A stretch of 36,439 nucleotides of DNA from Paludibacter propionicigenes (GCA_020721325.1 DYNA01000024.1:1-36439), one strand, 5' to 3'; positions 25,689 to 35,633 are shown, counted from the stretch's first letter. The notes: a model not told the origin generated them from the letters alone. Translations and numbers: made by a program.

Positions 25689-25849
25689 ATTATTTACCAA
25701 ATTATTTTTGTTTTTAAAAAATTGTAAGTATTACTTTTTTAAACCAATAATCAAAAAAATTAATAGAATTTAATCGCTATTACCTTTTATTATTGAAAAT
25801 AAAAAGGCATCAAAATTAATTATTTTATTCAAATTATACAATTTATTAT

Positions 25850-25857
25850 TACTTTTG
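25850..25857 (+). promoter_or_regulatory. Possible -7 box of thrC
   Basis: TACTTTTG, about 79 bases before the thrC ATG, followed by C as in the frequent TTTGC form. No TTG at the -33 distance. Confidence 0.35.
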
Positions 25858-25935
25858 CAAAAAATCTTTATTCAAAAAAATTTAAAAATAGTTTTTTTTC
25901 TTTCAATTACAATTTTTTTTTATAAAAAAAGTTAA

Positions 25936-27168
25936 ATGTCGAAATATATTTTACAATGTTGCAATTGCAATAAAACTTATGAAAGTAGAGAAATAGAGTA
26001 TTTATGCCCTGTTTGCGAACTTGAAAATTCAAATAATTTGCCTCCAAAAGGTGTTTTAAAAACAATTTATAATTACGATAAAATTATTTTTAAATACGGA
26101 AAAAATTTATTTTCAAAATTAAAAGAAAATCATTTTATCGACCTCTTACCAATCGAAAACATTGGAAATATGCCAAATTTGGCTATTGGAAATACTCCTT
26201 TGCTCAAAATTCAAAAATTTTCTCCAATTCACCACAATTTTGAAATTTTTATAAAAAATGATACCGTAAATCCGACCTTTTCATTTAAAGACAGAGCTTC
26301 TGCTTTGGTTTCGGCTTATGCCAAAGAGCAAAATAAACATACCATCGTTGCCGCTTCAACCGGCAATGCAGGTTCTTCAATAGCAGGCATTTGCGCTGCC
26401 AATGGACAAAAAGCTGTAGTTTTTGTTCCCGAAAAAGCTCCTATAGCTAAGCTCACTCAAATAATCATGTATGGCGCACAAATAGTGCCGGTTGCGGGAA
26501 ATTACGACCTTGCTTTCGATTTAAGTATAGAAGCTACGAAAAAATTTGGCTGGTACAATCGAAATACCGCTTACAACCCTTTTACCATTGAAGGTAAAAA
26601 AACAGTTGCTTTTGAAATTTATGAACAATTAAATTTTCAAAGTCCTGATAATGTGTTTGTTTCGGTAGGAGATGGTGTTATTTTATCTGGAATTTACAAA
26701 GGTTTTGAAGATTTAAAAAACTTGGGATTAATAGAAAAAATACCAACAATTTTTGCCGTTCAAGCCGAAAACAGTAGTAATTTTGCCAAAAATATTTTAT
26801 CTGAAAATTTTGTATATTCCGAAAGTAATACCATTGCAGATTCCATTTCGGTAAACATTCCGCGAAATTTTTACATGGCAAAAAATTACTTAACCAAATA
26901 TGCAGGTGAAACAATATTAGTTTCTGATTATGAAATACTTACAGCATCAAAATTTTTAAGTATAAATACCGGATTATTTGCCGAACCTGCTGCTTCAGCA
27001 GCCTATTCTGGTTTGTACAAAGCTTTTTTAGAAAATAAAATAATGCCGCAAACTAAAAACGTAGTTCTTTTGACAGGAAGCGGTTTAAAAGATTTACAAG
27101 CAGTACAAAAAATAATTGAAATGCCGGCATCAATTCATCGTATTGAAGAATTAAATAAAAATATTTAG
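25936..27168 (+). CDS. thrC: Threonine synthase
   Basis: PLP enzyme of fold type II that turns O-phosphohomoserine into threonine, 410 residues. The N-terminus has a zinc-ribbon-like CxxC pair (Cys8/Cys11, Cys24/Cys27) as in the archaeal/actinobacterial-type enzymes. IGNTPLL (85-90) and NPTFSFKDRAS with the PLP lysine Lys118 are diagnostic, and STGNAGSS forms the phosphate loop; TGSGLKD near the end is the C-terminal mark. No other threonine-pathway genes are present here. A 5'-nucleotidase gene follows after 59 bases. Clear enough to exclude cysteine synthase; a cystathionine-type enzyme is less likely. Confidence 0.88.
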   Translation: MSKYILQCCNCNKTYESREIEYLCPVCELENSNNLPPKGVLKTIYNYDKIIFKYGKNLFSKLKENHFIDLLPIENIGNMPNLAIGNTPLLKIQKFSPIHHNFEIFIKNDTVNPTFSFKDRASALVSAYAKEQNKHTIVAASTGNAGSSIAGICAANGQKAVVFVPEKAPIAKLTQIIMYGAQIVPVAGNYDLAFDLSIEATKKFGWYNRNTAYNPFTIEGKKTVAFEIYEQLNFQSPDNVFVSVGDGVILSGIYKGFEDLKNLGLIEKIPTIFAVQAENSSNFAKNILSENFVYSESNTIADSISVNIPRNFYMAKNYLTKYAGETILVSDYEILTASKFLSINTGLFAEPAASAAYSGLYKAFLENKIMPQTKNVVLLTGSGLKDLQAVQKIIEMPASIHRIEELNKNI

Positions 27169-27227
27169 CTATTTAGATTATTTTTTTTTGATAAAAAAAT
27201 ATAATTTTATAAAAAAAATAATATAAA

Positions 27228-28982
27228 ATGAAAAGAAGAAATTTTGTAAAAAATATCTTAGCAATTTCAGCATCGTTGCCATTGCTAAGTTTTAAATCTT
27301 TTAACATGGGAAATGTAAAAAAAGTAAGAATTTTAGTAACAACCGACGTGCATGGAGCAGTTTATCCGTTCGATTTTATAAATAATATTGAAGAATCAAG
27401 CTCTTTGGCGCAAGTGCATTATTATGCCGAAAGCCTTAGAAAACAAGAACTTAATGTAATTTTATGCGATAATGGAGATATACTTCAAGGGCAGCCGGTA
27501 GTTTATTATTCCAATTTTGAAAAACCAAATCAAAAGCATGTTTTGGCAAGGGTAATGAATTACATGAAATACGATAGCGGAACCATTGGAAATCACGACA
27601 TTGAAACCGGACATGAAGTTTACGACAAATTTACAAAAGAATTAAATTTTCCTTGGTTAGCCGCCAATGCATTGAGAAAAGATACGAAAGAACCTTATTT
27701 TCAACCTTATACAATAATCGAACGTGAGGGTTTAAAAATTGCAATTTTAGGCTTAATTACTCCAGCCATTCCAAAATGGTTGCCAGAAGCGATTTGGGAA
27801 GGTATGGAATTTGAAGATATGTTAGAGTCTGCAAAAAAGTGGGTTTCAATCATTTTAGAAAAAGAAAAGCCGGATTTTATGTTGGGAATTTTTCATGCGG
27901 GTATCAATTACAATTACAACAATCAAAATGCTCAAACCTACAAAAATGAAAATGCCACAAAACTTATTGCCGAGCAAATTGAAGGGTTTGATGTAATAAT
28001 AGGTGGACACGACCATCAATTATATAAAGAATGGGTAACCAATCCAAAAGGTAAAAAAGTTTTAGTAATTGACCCAAAAAATTCAGCACAGTATTTAGCT
28101 GATATAAAGTTAGTTATAGATTTAGATGAAGAAATTGATTTTTACAGAAAAAAAATTTCCGGGGATTTAATTAAGGTTTCGGAAATCCAATCTGATAAAG
28201 ATTTTTTAAAAGAATTTTTACCAGATTTTGAAGAAGTTAAAAAATATGTATCTAAAGAAATCGGGTATTTTACAAAATCCATTTCTACGCGCGATGCCTT
28301 CTTTGGTAACTCTGAATTTATCGACCTCCTTCATCAAATTCAATTTGACTTGAGCAAAGCCCAGATTTCATTGGCTTCTCCGCTATCTTTCGATGCCGAA
28401 ATAAGAAAAGGTAAAGTTTGTATTCGCGACATGTTTAAGCTCTATAAGTTTGAAAATCTGCTATATACATTAAAACTGAGCGGAAAGGAAATTAAAGATT
28501 ATTTAGAGTTTTCTTACTCAAAATGGTTCGCTACCATGGAAAGCAGAAAAGACAGTATGCTGCTCTATGAAGTGGACGAAAAAGGGAACAAAAGCCTTGC
28601 AGGTCAATTCTTTAACTTTTCATCGGCTGCCGGAATAGATTATGAAGTAGATGTTTCTAAAAAAGCAGGAAACCGGGTAAAAATTTTGCAACTATCGAAT
28701 GGACAAGAATTTAACGAAGCTGAATTTTATACAGTTGCAGTGAACTCATACAGAGGCAATGGTGGTGGAAATCACTTAACTGATGGTTCAAAAATTTCAA
28801 AAGAAGATTTAACTTCGAGAATTTTGCATTCAACTGAAAAAGATTTGCGATTTTACATTATTAAATGGATAGAAGAAAAGAAAGTAATTGAACCTAAGGC
28901 TTTTAACAATTGGAAAGTAGTTCCCGAAGCGTATTGGAAAAAGGCAAAATACAAGGATTACGATATTTTATTTAACAAATAA
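27228..28982 (+). CDS. Exported 5'-nucleotidase/metallophosphatase (Tat-type signal)
   Basis: A 584-residue bifunctional metallophosphatase/5'-nucleotidase. The N-terminus KRRNFVKN with a weak hydrophobic stretch looks like a twin-arginine signal, so it may be exported folded. Metallophosphatase ligands are TTDVHG (Asp40, His42), DNGDILQG (Asp84), GNHD (Asn122, His123) and GGHDH (His261, His263), all intact. The C-terminal nucleotide-binding domain (about 345-550) carries the family's YKFENLLYTLKLSG and YTVAVNSYRGNGGG. It should release nucleosides from extracytoplasmic nucleotides, and so fits with the salvage deaminases on the other strand. No lipobox. The mscL gene follows after 56 bases. 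Confidence 0.88.
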   Translation: MKRRNFVKNILAISASLPLLSFKSFNMGNVKKVRILVTTDVHGAVYPFDFINNIEESSSLAQVHYYAESLRKQELNVILCDNGDILQGQPVVYYSNFEKPNQKHVLARVMNYMKYDSGTIGNHDIETGHEVYDKFTKELNFPWLAANALRKDTKEPYFQPYTIIEREGLKIAILGLITPAIPKWLPEAIWEGMEFEDMLESAKKWVSIILEKEKPDFMLGIFHAGINYNYNNQNAQTYKNENATKLIAEQIEGFDVIIGGHDHQLYKEWVTNPKGKKVLVIDPKNSAQYLADIKLVIDLDEEIDFYRKKISGDLIKVSEIQSDKDFLKEFLPDFEEVKKYVSKEIGYFTKSISTRDAFFGNSEFIDLLHQIQFDLSKAQISLASPLSFDAEIRKGKVCIRDMFKLYKFENLLYTLKLSGKEIKDYLEFSYSKWFATMESRKDSMLLYEVDEKGNKSLAGQFFNFSSAAGIDYEVDVSKKAGNRVKILQLSNGQEFNEAEFYTVAVNSYRGNGGGNHLTDGSKISKEDLTSRILHSTEKDLRFYIIKWIEEKKVIEPKAFNNWKVVPEAYWKKAKYKDYDILFNK

Positions 28983-29038
28983 TTTTTTAAAGAAAAAGAT
29001 TTTATACAAAAAAAAGTTAAACTATTAATTCAAATAAC

Positions 29039-29440
29039 ATGAAATTACTAAATGAATTTAAGACATTTGCCATGAAAGGCAATGTGGTGGACATGGCTGT
29101 TGGCATCATTATAGGTGGTGCGTTCGGAAAAATAGTTACCTCCATAGTTAATGACATTATTTTGCCTCCAATTGGTGTTTTAATGGGTGGAACAAATTTT
29201 TCCGACCTCAAAATTATTTTAAAAGAAGCCGTTGGCGAAACTCCGGCAATAAGCATTAATTATGGTAATTTTGTGCAAGTTACACTTGATTTTATTATCA
29301 TTGCCTTTGCCGTTTTTATGCTGATTAAAGCCATGAATAAAATGAAAAAGAAAGAAGCTGAAGTTCCGGCAGCTCCGCCAGCTCCTTCAAAAGAAGAAGT
29401 TTTATTAACAGAAATTAGAGATTTACTAAAAAAGAAATAA
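29039..29440 (+). CDS. mscL: Large-conductance mechanosensitive channel
   Basis: Pentameric channel opened by membrane tension in hypo-osmotic shock, 133 residues, typical length. The N-terminal helix and first membrane segment ([28 protein letters not shown], in part) hold the conserved pore constriction with small residues at Gly22 and Gly26-27. The second membrane helix spans about 81-100. The cytoplasmic helix bundle at the end (120-133) is led by a Pro/Ala-rich linker. A strong bidirectional terminator follows. Confidence 0.95.
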   Translation: MKLLNEFKTFAMKGNVVDMAVGIIIGGAFGKIVTSIVNDIILPPIGVLMGGTNFSDLKIILKEAVGETPAISINYGNFVQVTLDFIIIAFAVFMLIKAMNKMKKKEAEVPAAPPAPSKEEVLLTEIRDLLKKK

Positions 29441-29527
29441 GGTATTTTATTGTATTTTTTTTCCTAAATATTTTACTTATTTTATTATAAAAATTTATAC
29501 CAATTTCTTTTTTACCAAAAAAATATC

Positions 29528-29566
29528 AAAAAAATTTGCACACAAAATGCGTGCAAATTTTTTTAT
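29528..29566. terminator. Bidirectional terminator between mscL and glpD
   Basis: Perfect 14-bp stem: 29528-29541 (ending ttgcac) with 29551-29564, 9-base loop, A's at the left and T's at the right, in the 122-base gap between the convergent genes. Confidence 0.88.
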
Positions 29567-31131
29567 TTTAATAAATAACCTTGTGCTAATTCTGTAAATT
29601 CATTGATTTGATTTTCAACCCAATTTTCATCTTTATTGAGTTCAATAGCCATAATTTCAGCTACTTTGGGAGCCATTTCGATTGCTGCACGTGCATCTAA
29701 AAACAAAGCTCTTACTCTACGCGCCAAAACATCATCGAGGGTTCGAGCCATTTCTTGTCTAACAGCCCAAATAACTTCTACCTGTGTGAAATTCAATCGA
29801 TTATGCAATTTTACAGCCCAATTGGGATTCTGGGCTACCAATTCTTTTAAATATTTTTTATCAGTACCATAAATATACTGATAATCAGACCAATCAGTAT
29901 TTTTTAAATATCCATGAATAGGTAAATTTTTGGTTTCGCAAGCCCGTTCAGGCAACCCGCCAACCAAAGCAGCTTTATCAATGGTATCTTCAGCCATCTT
30001 TCGGTAAGTAGTCCATTTTCCACCAGTTATGGTAATCAAACCCGAAAGCGAAACCATAATTTTATGACTTCTTGAAATTTCTTTGGTATTTTGGTCATCG
30101 GCTTGAGGAGCTGCAAGTGGTCGCAAACCCGCAAAAATACTTAATACATCGCTTCGTTTGGGTGCTTTTTTTAAATATTCACCTGCCGTATTCAAAATAA
30201 ATTCAATTTCTTCTTCCAAAGCTCGTGGCTCAAGACTTGGCGTATCTACCTCAATATCAGTCGTTCCAACCACAACTTTATTATGCCAAGGTACGGCGAA
30301 AAGTACTCTGCCATCGGAAGTTTTTGGAATCATAATTGCCGATTCACCTTGCAAAAAAGACTTATCTAACACAATATGAATGCCTTGGCTGGGTTTAATC
30401 ATTTTAGGTTGCTTAACATCATCTAATTGCAAAATACTATCTACAAAAACACCGGTTGCATTCACAACAACCTTAGCATTCAACTGATATTCAATATTTT
30501 CCTCAATATCCAACATTTTCAAACCACAAATCATGCCTTCCGAATTTTTTACTAAATCCGTGGCTTTCATATAGTTAATTGCAACACCTGAATTTTCGAC
30601 AAAAGTTTGAGCCAAATTAATAGCCAAACGAGCATCATCAAATTGTCCATCATAATAGATTACGCCTCCAATAAGCTCTTTTTCAGATATATTAGGAATT
30701 GCCTCCAAAGTTTCTTCCTTAGAAATATGCTCCGAAGGTCCCAAGCCCAGTTTTCCAGCCATCATGTCGTAAACTTTCATTCCCAAAGTATAAAACGGAC
30801 CCGACCACCACGAATAATTAGGAATTACAAACGACTGATTTCTAACTAAATGCGGTGCATTCTGACGCAACAAACCACGCTCCTGCAAAGCCTCTAAAAC
30901 CAACGAAATGTCGCCTTGAGCTAAATAGCGCACTCCCCCATGCACCAATTTTGTACTACGGCTCGATGTTCCTTTTGCAAAATCGGATTGTTCAATCAAT
31001 AGCGTTTTGTAACCCCTTGTTACAGAGTCTAATGCAGCACCTAAACCGCTTGCTCCGCCCCCAATTATTACTATGTCCCAATTTTTGCCTTGAGGCGAAT
31101 TGAGTACATCTATCATTTCATTTCTTTTCAT
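29563..31131 (-). CDS. glpD: Glycerol-3-phosphate dehydrogenase (FAD)
   Basis: FAD enzyme that oxidises sn-glycerol-3-phosphate to dihydroxyacetone phosphate and passes electrons to quinone at the inner membrane, 522 residues. The FAD dinucleotide fold is VIIGGGASGLGAAL (21-34), ribose-binding Glu47 in LIEQSDFAKGTSS, then STKLVHGGVRYL, a strong signature of GlpD. A FAGLRPL and ITGGKWTTYR stretch further on and a helical C-terminal domain complete it. No glpK or glpF lies next to it. Its ATG faces pbpC across 238 bases; a minus-strand TATTTTTG (31250-31257) is a possible -7 box. Confidence 0.92.
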   Translation of the reverse strand: MKRNEMIDVLNSPQGKNWDIVIIGGGASGLGAALDSVTRGYKTLLIEQSDFAKGTSSRSTKLVHGGVRYLAQGDISLVLEALQERGLLRQNAPHLVRNQSFVIPNYSWWSGPFYTLGMKVYDMMAGKLGLGPSEHISKEETLEAIPNISEKELIGGVIYYDGQFDDARLAINLAQTFVENSGVAINYMKATDLVKNSEGMICGLKMLDIEENIEYQLNAKVVVNATGVFVDSILQLDDVKQPKMIKPSQGIHIVLDKSFLQGESAIMIPKTSDGRVLFAVPWHNKVVVGTTDIEVDTPSLEPRALEEEIEFILNTAGEYLKKAPKRSDVLSIFAGLRPLAAPQADDQNTKEISRSHKIMVSLSGLITITGGKWTTYRKMAEDTIDKAALVGGLPERACETKNLPIHGYLKNTDWSDYQYIYGTDKKYLKELVAQNPNWAVKLHNRLNFTQVEVIWAVRQEMARTLDDVLARRVRALFLDARAAIEMAPKVAEIMAIELNKDENWVENQINEFTELAQGYLLK

Positions 31132-31235
31132 ACATTATTTTTTTTACAAAAGTTACTTTATTTTTTCGTAAAAATTAAAATTTTCAATTCTTTTTTTTAT
31201 TTGAAAAAAATAAACAAAAATTTCCCAATTATTAC

Positions 31236-31257
31236 TACTTTTGCTGTTGCAAAAATA
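31236..31257. promoter_or_regulatory. Facing -7-like boxes in the glpD-pbpC gap
   Basis: TACTTTTGC (31236-31244), four bases, then GCAAAAATA (31249-31257): a near-perfect palindrome (8 of 9). Here each TAnnTTTG box reads across the other one, so pbpC and glpD leaders would overlap by a few bases. No -33 elements; both leaders would be about 115-120 bases. Confidence 0.35.
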
Positions 31258-31369
31258 AATAAATGATTTTATATTTTTAAATAATTCATTCATTTTCACA
31301 TTAAATATTTTAAAGCATTTAATAAAAAATAGCAAAAAAAATTTTATTTTTCAAAAAATGAATTTTTAA

Positions 31370-33787
31370 ATGAAACTTCGCAACAGAATTAATATTTTTT
31401 TCACTTTCGTAAAAAAAAAATGGAAATCATGGAATTTGATAAAAAGAATTACCTTTTTTTTAATTTTATTTTTACTTCTTTTATTTTGGTTTTCGTTACC
31501 AAAAAATCTGTTCAACAAACCGATTTCAATCGTTTTAGAAGATAAAAATGGAATTTTGTTAGCAGCAAAAATAGCCACTGATGGTCAATGGCGTTTTCCC
31601 GAAATAGAAAAAATACCTGAAAAATATAAAAAATGCCTGATTACTTATGAAGATAAACGTTTTAATTATCATTTAGGATTCGATGTATTTTCACTTCTTA
31701 GAGCCTCTTGGCAAAATATAAAATCGGATAAAGTAATAAGCGGCGCGAGTACAGTTACTATGCAGGTAATCAGACTTTCACGAAACAATCCCGACAGAAC
31801 CATATTGGAAAAAATAAAAGAAATAATATTAGCATTTCGATTAGAATTAAGATATTCAAAAGAAAAAATTTTGAAATTATATGCTTCAAACGCACCTTAC
31901 GGTGGAAATATAATAGGCTTAGAAACTGCATCTTGGCGTTATTTTGGTCGTGAACCCGAAAAACTATCATGGGCAGAAAATGCCATGTTGGCAGTTTTAC
32001 CAAATTCTCCTGCTCTAATTCATTTAAGCAAAAACAGAGAAAAACTATTAAAAAAAAGAAATAAACTCTTAAAAGCTCTATTGCACGAAAAAATAATAAA
32101 TCAGGAAACTTATGAACTCTCAATAGAAGAAAACTTACCTGAAAGTCCTAAAGTTTTTCCGCATTTTGCACCTCATTTACTTGATAGAGCAAATTTGGAA
32201 CAAAAAAGTTTTCGAGTAAAAACAACCATCGACATCGAACTACAAAAAAAAATAATTGAAATAACAAATAGACATGCTAAGTCTCACAAATCGAACCAAA
32301 TACACAATATTGCCGCATTAGTTTTAGAAGTAAAAACGGGCAATGTTTTAGCATATATCGGAAATTTGACCGATTTTAAAGACCAAAACAATGCCTCGCA
32401 AGTTGATGTAATTATGGGCGATAGAAGTACCGGAAGTATCTTAAAACCAATACTTTATGCTTCGATGCTTACTGAGGGTTTTATATTACCAAAAACACTT
32501 TTTCCCGATATACCAACTTATATAAACGGCTATACACCACAGAATTACAATCTGGAATACGATGGTGCGGTTTCAGCAGACCGAGCTTTAGCGCGTTCGT
32601 TAAATGTTCCGGCAGTATTAATGCTTCAAAAATATGGAGTTGAAAAACTTCATCACAAGCTTAAAAAACTGGGCTTGAGCAGTTTAACTTTTAATCCTGA
32701 ACATTATGGGTTATCGCTCATTTTAGGTGGTTGTGAGGGAAAACTTTGGGATGTAACCGGCATTTACGCTTCCATGGCAAGGGTTTTAAATAACTTTTCG
32801 GTACAGAACGGTTTTTACAACCCAAACGATATTCACGAACCTAATTATCTGTATAACAATGAATTAACTAATTCTTCAAACGATATTAAACAAACCTCAA
32901 GCATTTTAAGTGCGCCAGCGATTTGGCATACATTCCAAGCCATGCTTTACGTAGAACGCCCTGATGATGAGAGCAATTGGGATTTATTTGCATCAAACAG
33001 AAAAATATCGTGGAAAACCGGAACCAGTTTTGGTTTTCGCGATGCGTGGGCAATAGGTGTAACACCTGAATACGCTGTAGGTGTGTGGCTTGGCAATGCC
33101 GACGGTGAGGGGCGTCCAAATTTGGTAGGTATTCAAGCCGCGGCGCCTGTATTATTCGATATTTTTGATAAATTACCCGAAAACTTATCTGATTTTGAAA
33201 TTCCTTATGACGAAATGTACAAAGCAGCCATTTGCAAAGAAAGCGGACATTTAGCCTCAGAAAATTGCCTAAATATTGATTCGGTTTGGATTCCAAATAC
33301 CGGTTTAAGAACCGAAGTTTGTCCGTATCATAAAATTGTGCATTTGGATTTATCTGGTCAATGGCAAGTTACAAGCGACTGTGAATCTGTTAATTATATG
33401 CAAAATGTTTCGTGGTTTATTTTGCCACCTGCTATGGAATGGTACTATAAAACTAAAAATGCTAATTATAAACTCCTTCCGCCATTTAGAGAGGATTGTG
33501 ATAAGAATAAAATAAATAAAACCGGTAATATGCAATTAATTTATCCGAAACAAAATTCACAATTATATGTTCCCATCGAAATAAACGGTAAAAAAGGAAA
33601 AGCAATATTTGAAGCTGCTCACCGAATTGCCGGAACAAAAATTTATTGGCATATTGATAATCATTTTATATCGGAAACAACTGATTTCCATCAAATTGCA
33701 GTAGCTCCTCCGGTTGGTAAACATATTCTTACCCTTATTGATGAACATGGAGAAGAGTTAATAGTAAATTTTGAAATCATCGAATAA
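31370..33787 (+). CDS. pbpC: Penicillin-binding protein 1C
   Basis: Bifunctional peptidoglycan synthase of class A, 805 residues, PBP1C type. One N-terminal membrane helix (about 26-43). The GT51 transglycosylase has YEDKRFNYHLG (catalytic Glu94) and GASTVTMQ (125-132), followed by YASNAPYGGNI and AMLAVLPNSP. The transpeptidase has STGSILKP with nucleophile Ser356 and Lys359, a downstream SLN motif, and KTG from Lys549. The end (about 680-805) is the BiPBP_C domain that marks PBP1C. All motifs are intact. In many bacteria an alpha-2-macroglobulin gene sits beside pbpC; none is next to it here (glpD diverges on one side, a PLP enzyme converges on the other). Confidence 0.92.
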   Translation: MKLRNRINIFFTFVKKKWKSWNLIKRITFFLILFLLLLFWFSLPKNLFNKPISIVLEDKNGILLAAKIATDGQWRFPEIEKIPEKYKKCLITYEDKRFNYHLGFDVFSLLRASWQNIKSDKVISGASTVTMQVIRLSRNNPDRTILEKIKEIILAFRLELRYSKEKILKLYASNAPYGGNIIGLETASWRYFGREPEKLSWAENAMLAVLPNSPALIHLSKNREKLLKKRNKLLKALLHEKIINQETYELSIEENLPESPKVFPHFAPHLLDRANLEQKSFRVKTTIDIELQKKIIEITNRHAKSHKSNQIHNIAALVLEVKTGNVLAYIGNLTDFKDQNNASQVDVIMGDRSTGSILKPILYASMLTEGFILPKTLFPDIPTYINGYTPQNYNLEYDGAVSADRALARSLNVPAVLMLQKYGVEKLHHKLKKLGLSSLTFNPEHYGLSLILGGCEGKLWDVTGIYASMARVLNNFSVQNGFYNPNDIHEPNYLYNNELTNSSNDIKQTSSILSAPAIWHTFQAMLYVERPDDESNWDLFASNRKISWKTGTSFGFRDAWAIGVTPEYAVGVWLGNADGEGRPNLVGIQAAAPVLFDIFDKLPENLSDFEIPYDEMYKAAICKESGHLASENCLNIDSVWIPNTGLRTEVCPYHKIVHLDLSGQWQVTSDCESVNYMQNVSWFILPPAMEWYYKTKNANYKLLPPFREDCDKNKINKTGNMQLIYPKQNSQLYVPIEINGKKGKAIFEAAHRIAGTKIYWHIDNHFISETTDFHQIAVAPPVGKHILTLIDEHGEELIVNFEIIE

Positions 33788-33992
33788 AAAATTAATATTT
33801 ACCAATTTATTTTTAAAATACTTTTTATATTTTTAGATATTTTAAATTCCAAGAAAACTTTTCAATTAGAACTTTCTACAAAAAAAGCTTTTTACTAAAA
33901 TACAATTCAAATTTTAAGAACAAAAAATGTAATAATTTAAAAATAAAAAAAATTTCGGTATTACATAAATTGATTTTAAAAATAAAAAAACG

Positions 33993-34024
33993 AAAAAAAA
34001 GTCGTATTTTTTTATACGACTTTT
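33993..34024 (-). terminator. Hairpin terminator of the PLP-enzyme gene
   Basis: Eleven-bp stem aaaagtcgtat (33997-34007) with atacgactttt (34014-34024) and a 6-base T loop. The A-tract at 33993-34000 is the U-tract on the minus strand, so it ends the gene at 34045-35517; it may also act for pbpC, less well. Confidence 0.8.
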
Positions 34025-34044
34025 CAAATTTTACGTTAAAAAAA

Positions 34045-35517
34045 TTATATCAATCCGGTTCGCTTGTTAAAGTCTTTAATCAATTCGTCCCATCTATCTA
34101 CCTGATTGAACATGACTTGCCAAATATTTTTATCGTACCAGAGTTGATTCAAATCTTCAACACTTTTAGCTTGCTGTTCTACCCAAGTAAAATATTTCAA
34201 ATTGTGAACAGCCTTTTTATCTTTATAGTTTAATTCTTTCATGCTATCGGTTTTTTGACCTAACAAACACATTTCAAAGTCTTTAGCTGCTTGTAAACCA
34301 GAATATTCACCGCGCTCATTACGCAATTCGCTCACACGCGACTGATACATTTCAGCCGAATCGGTAGCCAGAGTAAAAATGAAATCATCGCTTGTATATT
34401 CAAAATATTTTGCCGCCTTAATTGCCGAAAGCAAATTGGAAATACCAGAAATACCCAATAAATGCAATTGTTCAATTACTTCTTTTTCAACACCTTGAGC
34501 TTTTAAATAATCCAAGCCGTCTTTTTCATTAAAAAGTCTGAAAATTCGCATACAATCTTCATCATCAATAGCAGTTATCGTGTTGGTATTCTTTACGTTA
34601 TGTATCCAAGGAATGTGTTTGTCGCCAATTCCTTCAATACGATGTGCGCCAAATCCATTTTGCAAAATAGTCGGGCATTGCAAAGCCTCAGAAGCCACCA
34701 CGTTTACATGCGGAAAAATAGTTCGCAAATAATCGCCGGCAGCAATTGTTCCCGCAGAACCGGTTGCCGAAACATAAGCAGAAAGCTGGCTATCGTTAGA
34801 TTTTAAATACCCAAAAACTTCTTCAATGGCTTGCCCCGTAACATTGTAATGCCATGCCGGATTACCAAACTCATCGAATTGATTAAAAACAACGGCTTCG
34901 GGACGAGTGCGGCGAATTTCCCAAACTTTATCATAGATTTCTTTTACATTTGACTCACTTCCGGGTGTTGCAATTACCTCAGAACCAACCTTATCACGCA
35001 ACCATTCAAAACGTTCTCGACTCATCTCTTCTGGTAAAATAGAAATTGATTCGGTTGCCATTATTTTACTGTCAAAAGCACCGCCACGGCAATAGTTTCC
35101 GGTAGAGGGCCAAACGGCTTTATTGTAATTAGGGTCGAAACCGCCCGTAATAAGCTGTGGCGCAAGACAACCATAAGCAGCACCGACTTTGTGCGCACCC
35201 GTAGGAAACCATTTGCCTATCAAAAGCACAATGCGTGCATCAACGCCCGAAACGCTTTTGGGTATTTCCAAGTAATTAACTTTAGAAAATAAACCGCCAA
35301 ATTCTTTGGGTTCATTTTTCCATGTTATTCTAAACAAATTCAATGGGTTAAAATCCCATAATCCGATGTTTTTCAATTTGTTTTTTACCTTATCTGGAAT
35401 TAATTCCGGATGACGCATTTCTTGAAAAGTTGGAAGAATAATTCCAAGTTCTTTGTAGCGTTTGATAGCACTTTCGAGTACTTTTTCGTTTTGAATACTT
35501 GTAATTGGTTTTATCAT
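34045..35517 (-). CDS. Fold-type II PLP-dependent enzyme, cysteine synthase-like, substrate unknown
   Basis: A 490-residue cytoplasmic PLP enzyme. The lysine is probably Lys110 in PTGAHKVGAA, the substrate loop is WPSTGNYCRGG (136-146, compare STGN of this fold), and ATGSAGTIAAG is the phosphate-binding loop. These place it in the cysteine synthase/tryptophan synthase beta/threonine dehydratase superfamily, but length and surrounding motifs fit none of the named enzymes closely. I cannot name its reaction. It differs from the thrC protein in the window and is not its paralog in any recent sense. Single gene between convergent pbpC and a same-strand kinase-like gene, with its own terminator. 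Confidence 0.75.
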   Translation of the reverse strand: MIKPITSIQNEKVLESAIKRYKELGIILPTFQEMRHPELIPDKVKNKLKNIGLWDFNPLNLFRITWKNEPKEFGGLFSKVNYLEIPKSVSGVDARIVLLIGKWFPTGAHKVGAAYGCLAPQLITGGFDPNYNKAVWPSTGNYCRGGAFDSKIMATESISILPEEMSRERFEWLRDKVGSEVIATPGSESNVKEIYDKVWEIRRTRPEAVVFNQFDEFGNPAWHYNVTGQAIEEVFGYLKSNDSQLSAYVSATGSAGTIAAGDYLRTIFPHVNVVASEALQCPTILQNGFGAHRIEGIGDKHIPWIHNVKNTNTITAIDDEDCMRIFRLFNEKDGLDYLKAQGVEKEVIEQLHLLGISGISNLLSAIKAAKYFEYTSDDFIFTLATDSAEMYQSRVSELRNERGEYSGLQAAKDFEMCLLGQKTDSMKELNYKDKKAVHNLKYFTWVEQQAKSVEDLNQLWYDKNIWQVMFNQVDRWDELIKDFNKRTGLI

Positions 35518-35633
35518 AAAATTATTATAATATTTCGTCTTTTTTTATATTTTTAATACTATAATTAAATATTTTTAGCAATCAATAATATTATTTTTGT
35601 ATTGCATTTTTTATATAAAAAAAAACCTTAAAA

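Noticed and set aside
33882-33893. Perfect 12-base palindrome aaaaagcttttt after pbpC
   Set aside because: No loop is possible, so no hairpin; homopolymer arms make this likely by chance.
35592-35599. TATTTTTG on the plus strand between two minus-strand genes
   Set aside because: No plus-strand gene follows. It shows how often this octamer appears by chance here, so -7 boxes without a -33 partner were given low confidence.
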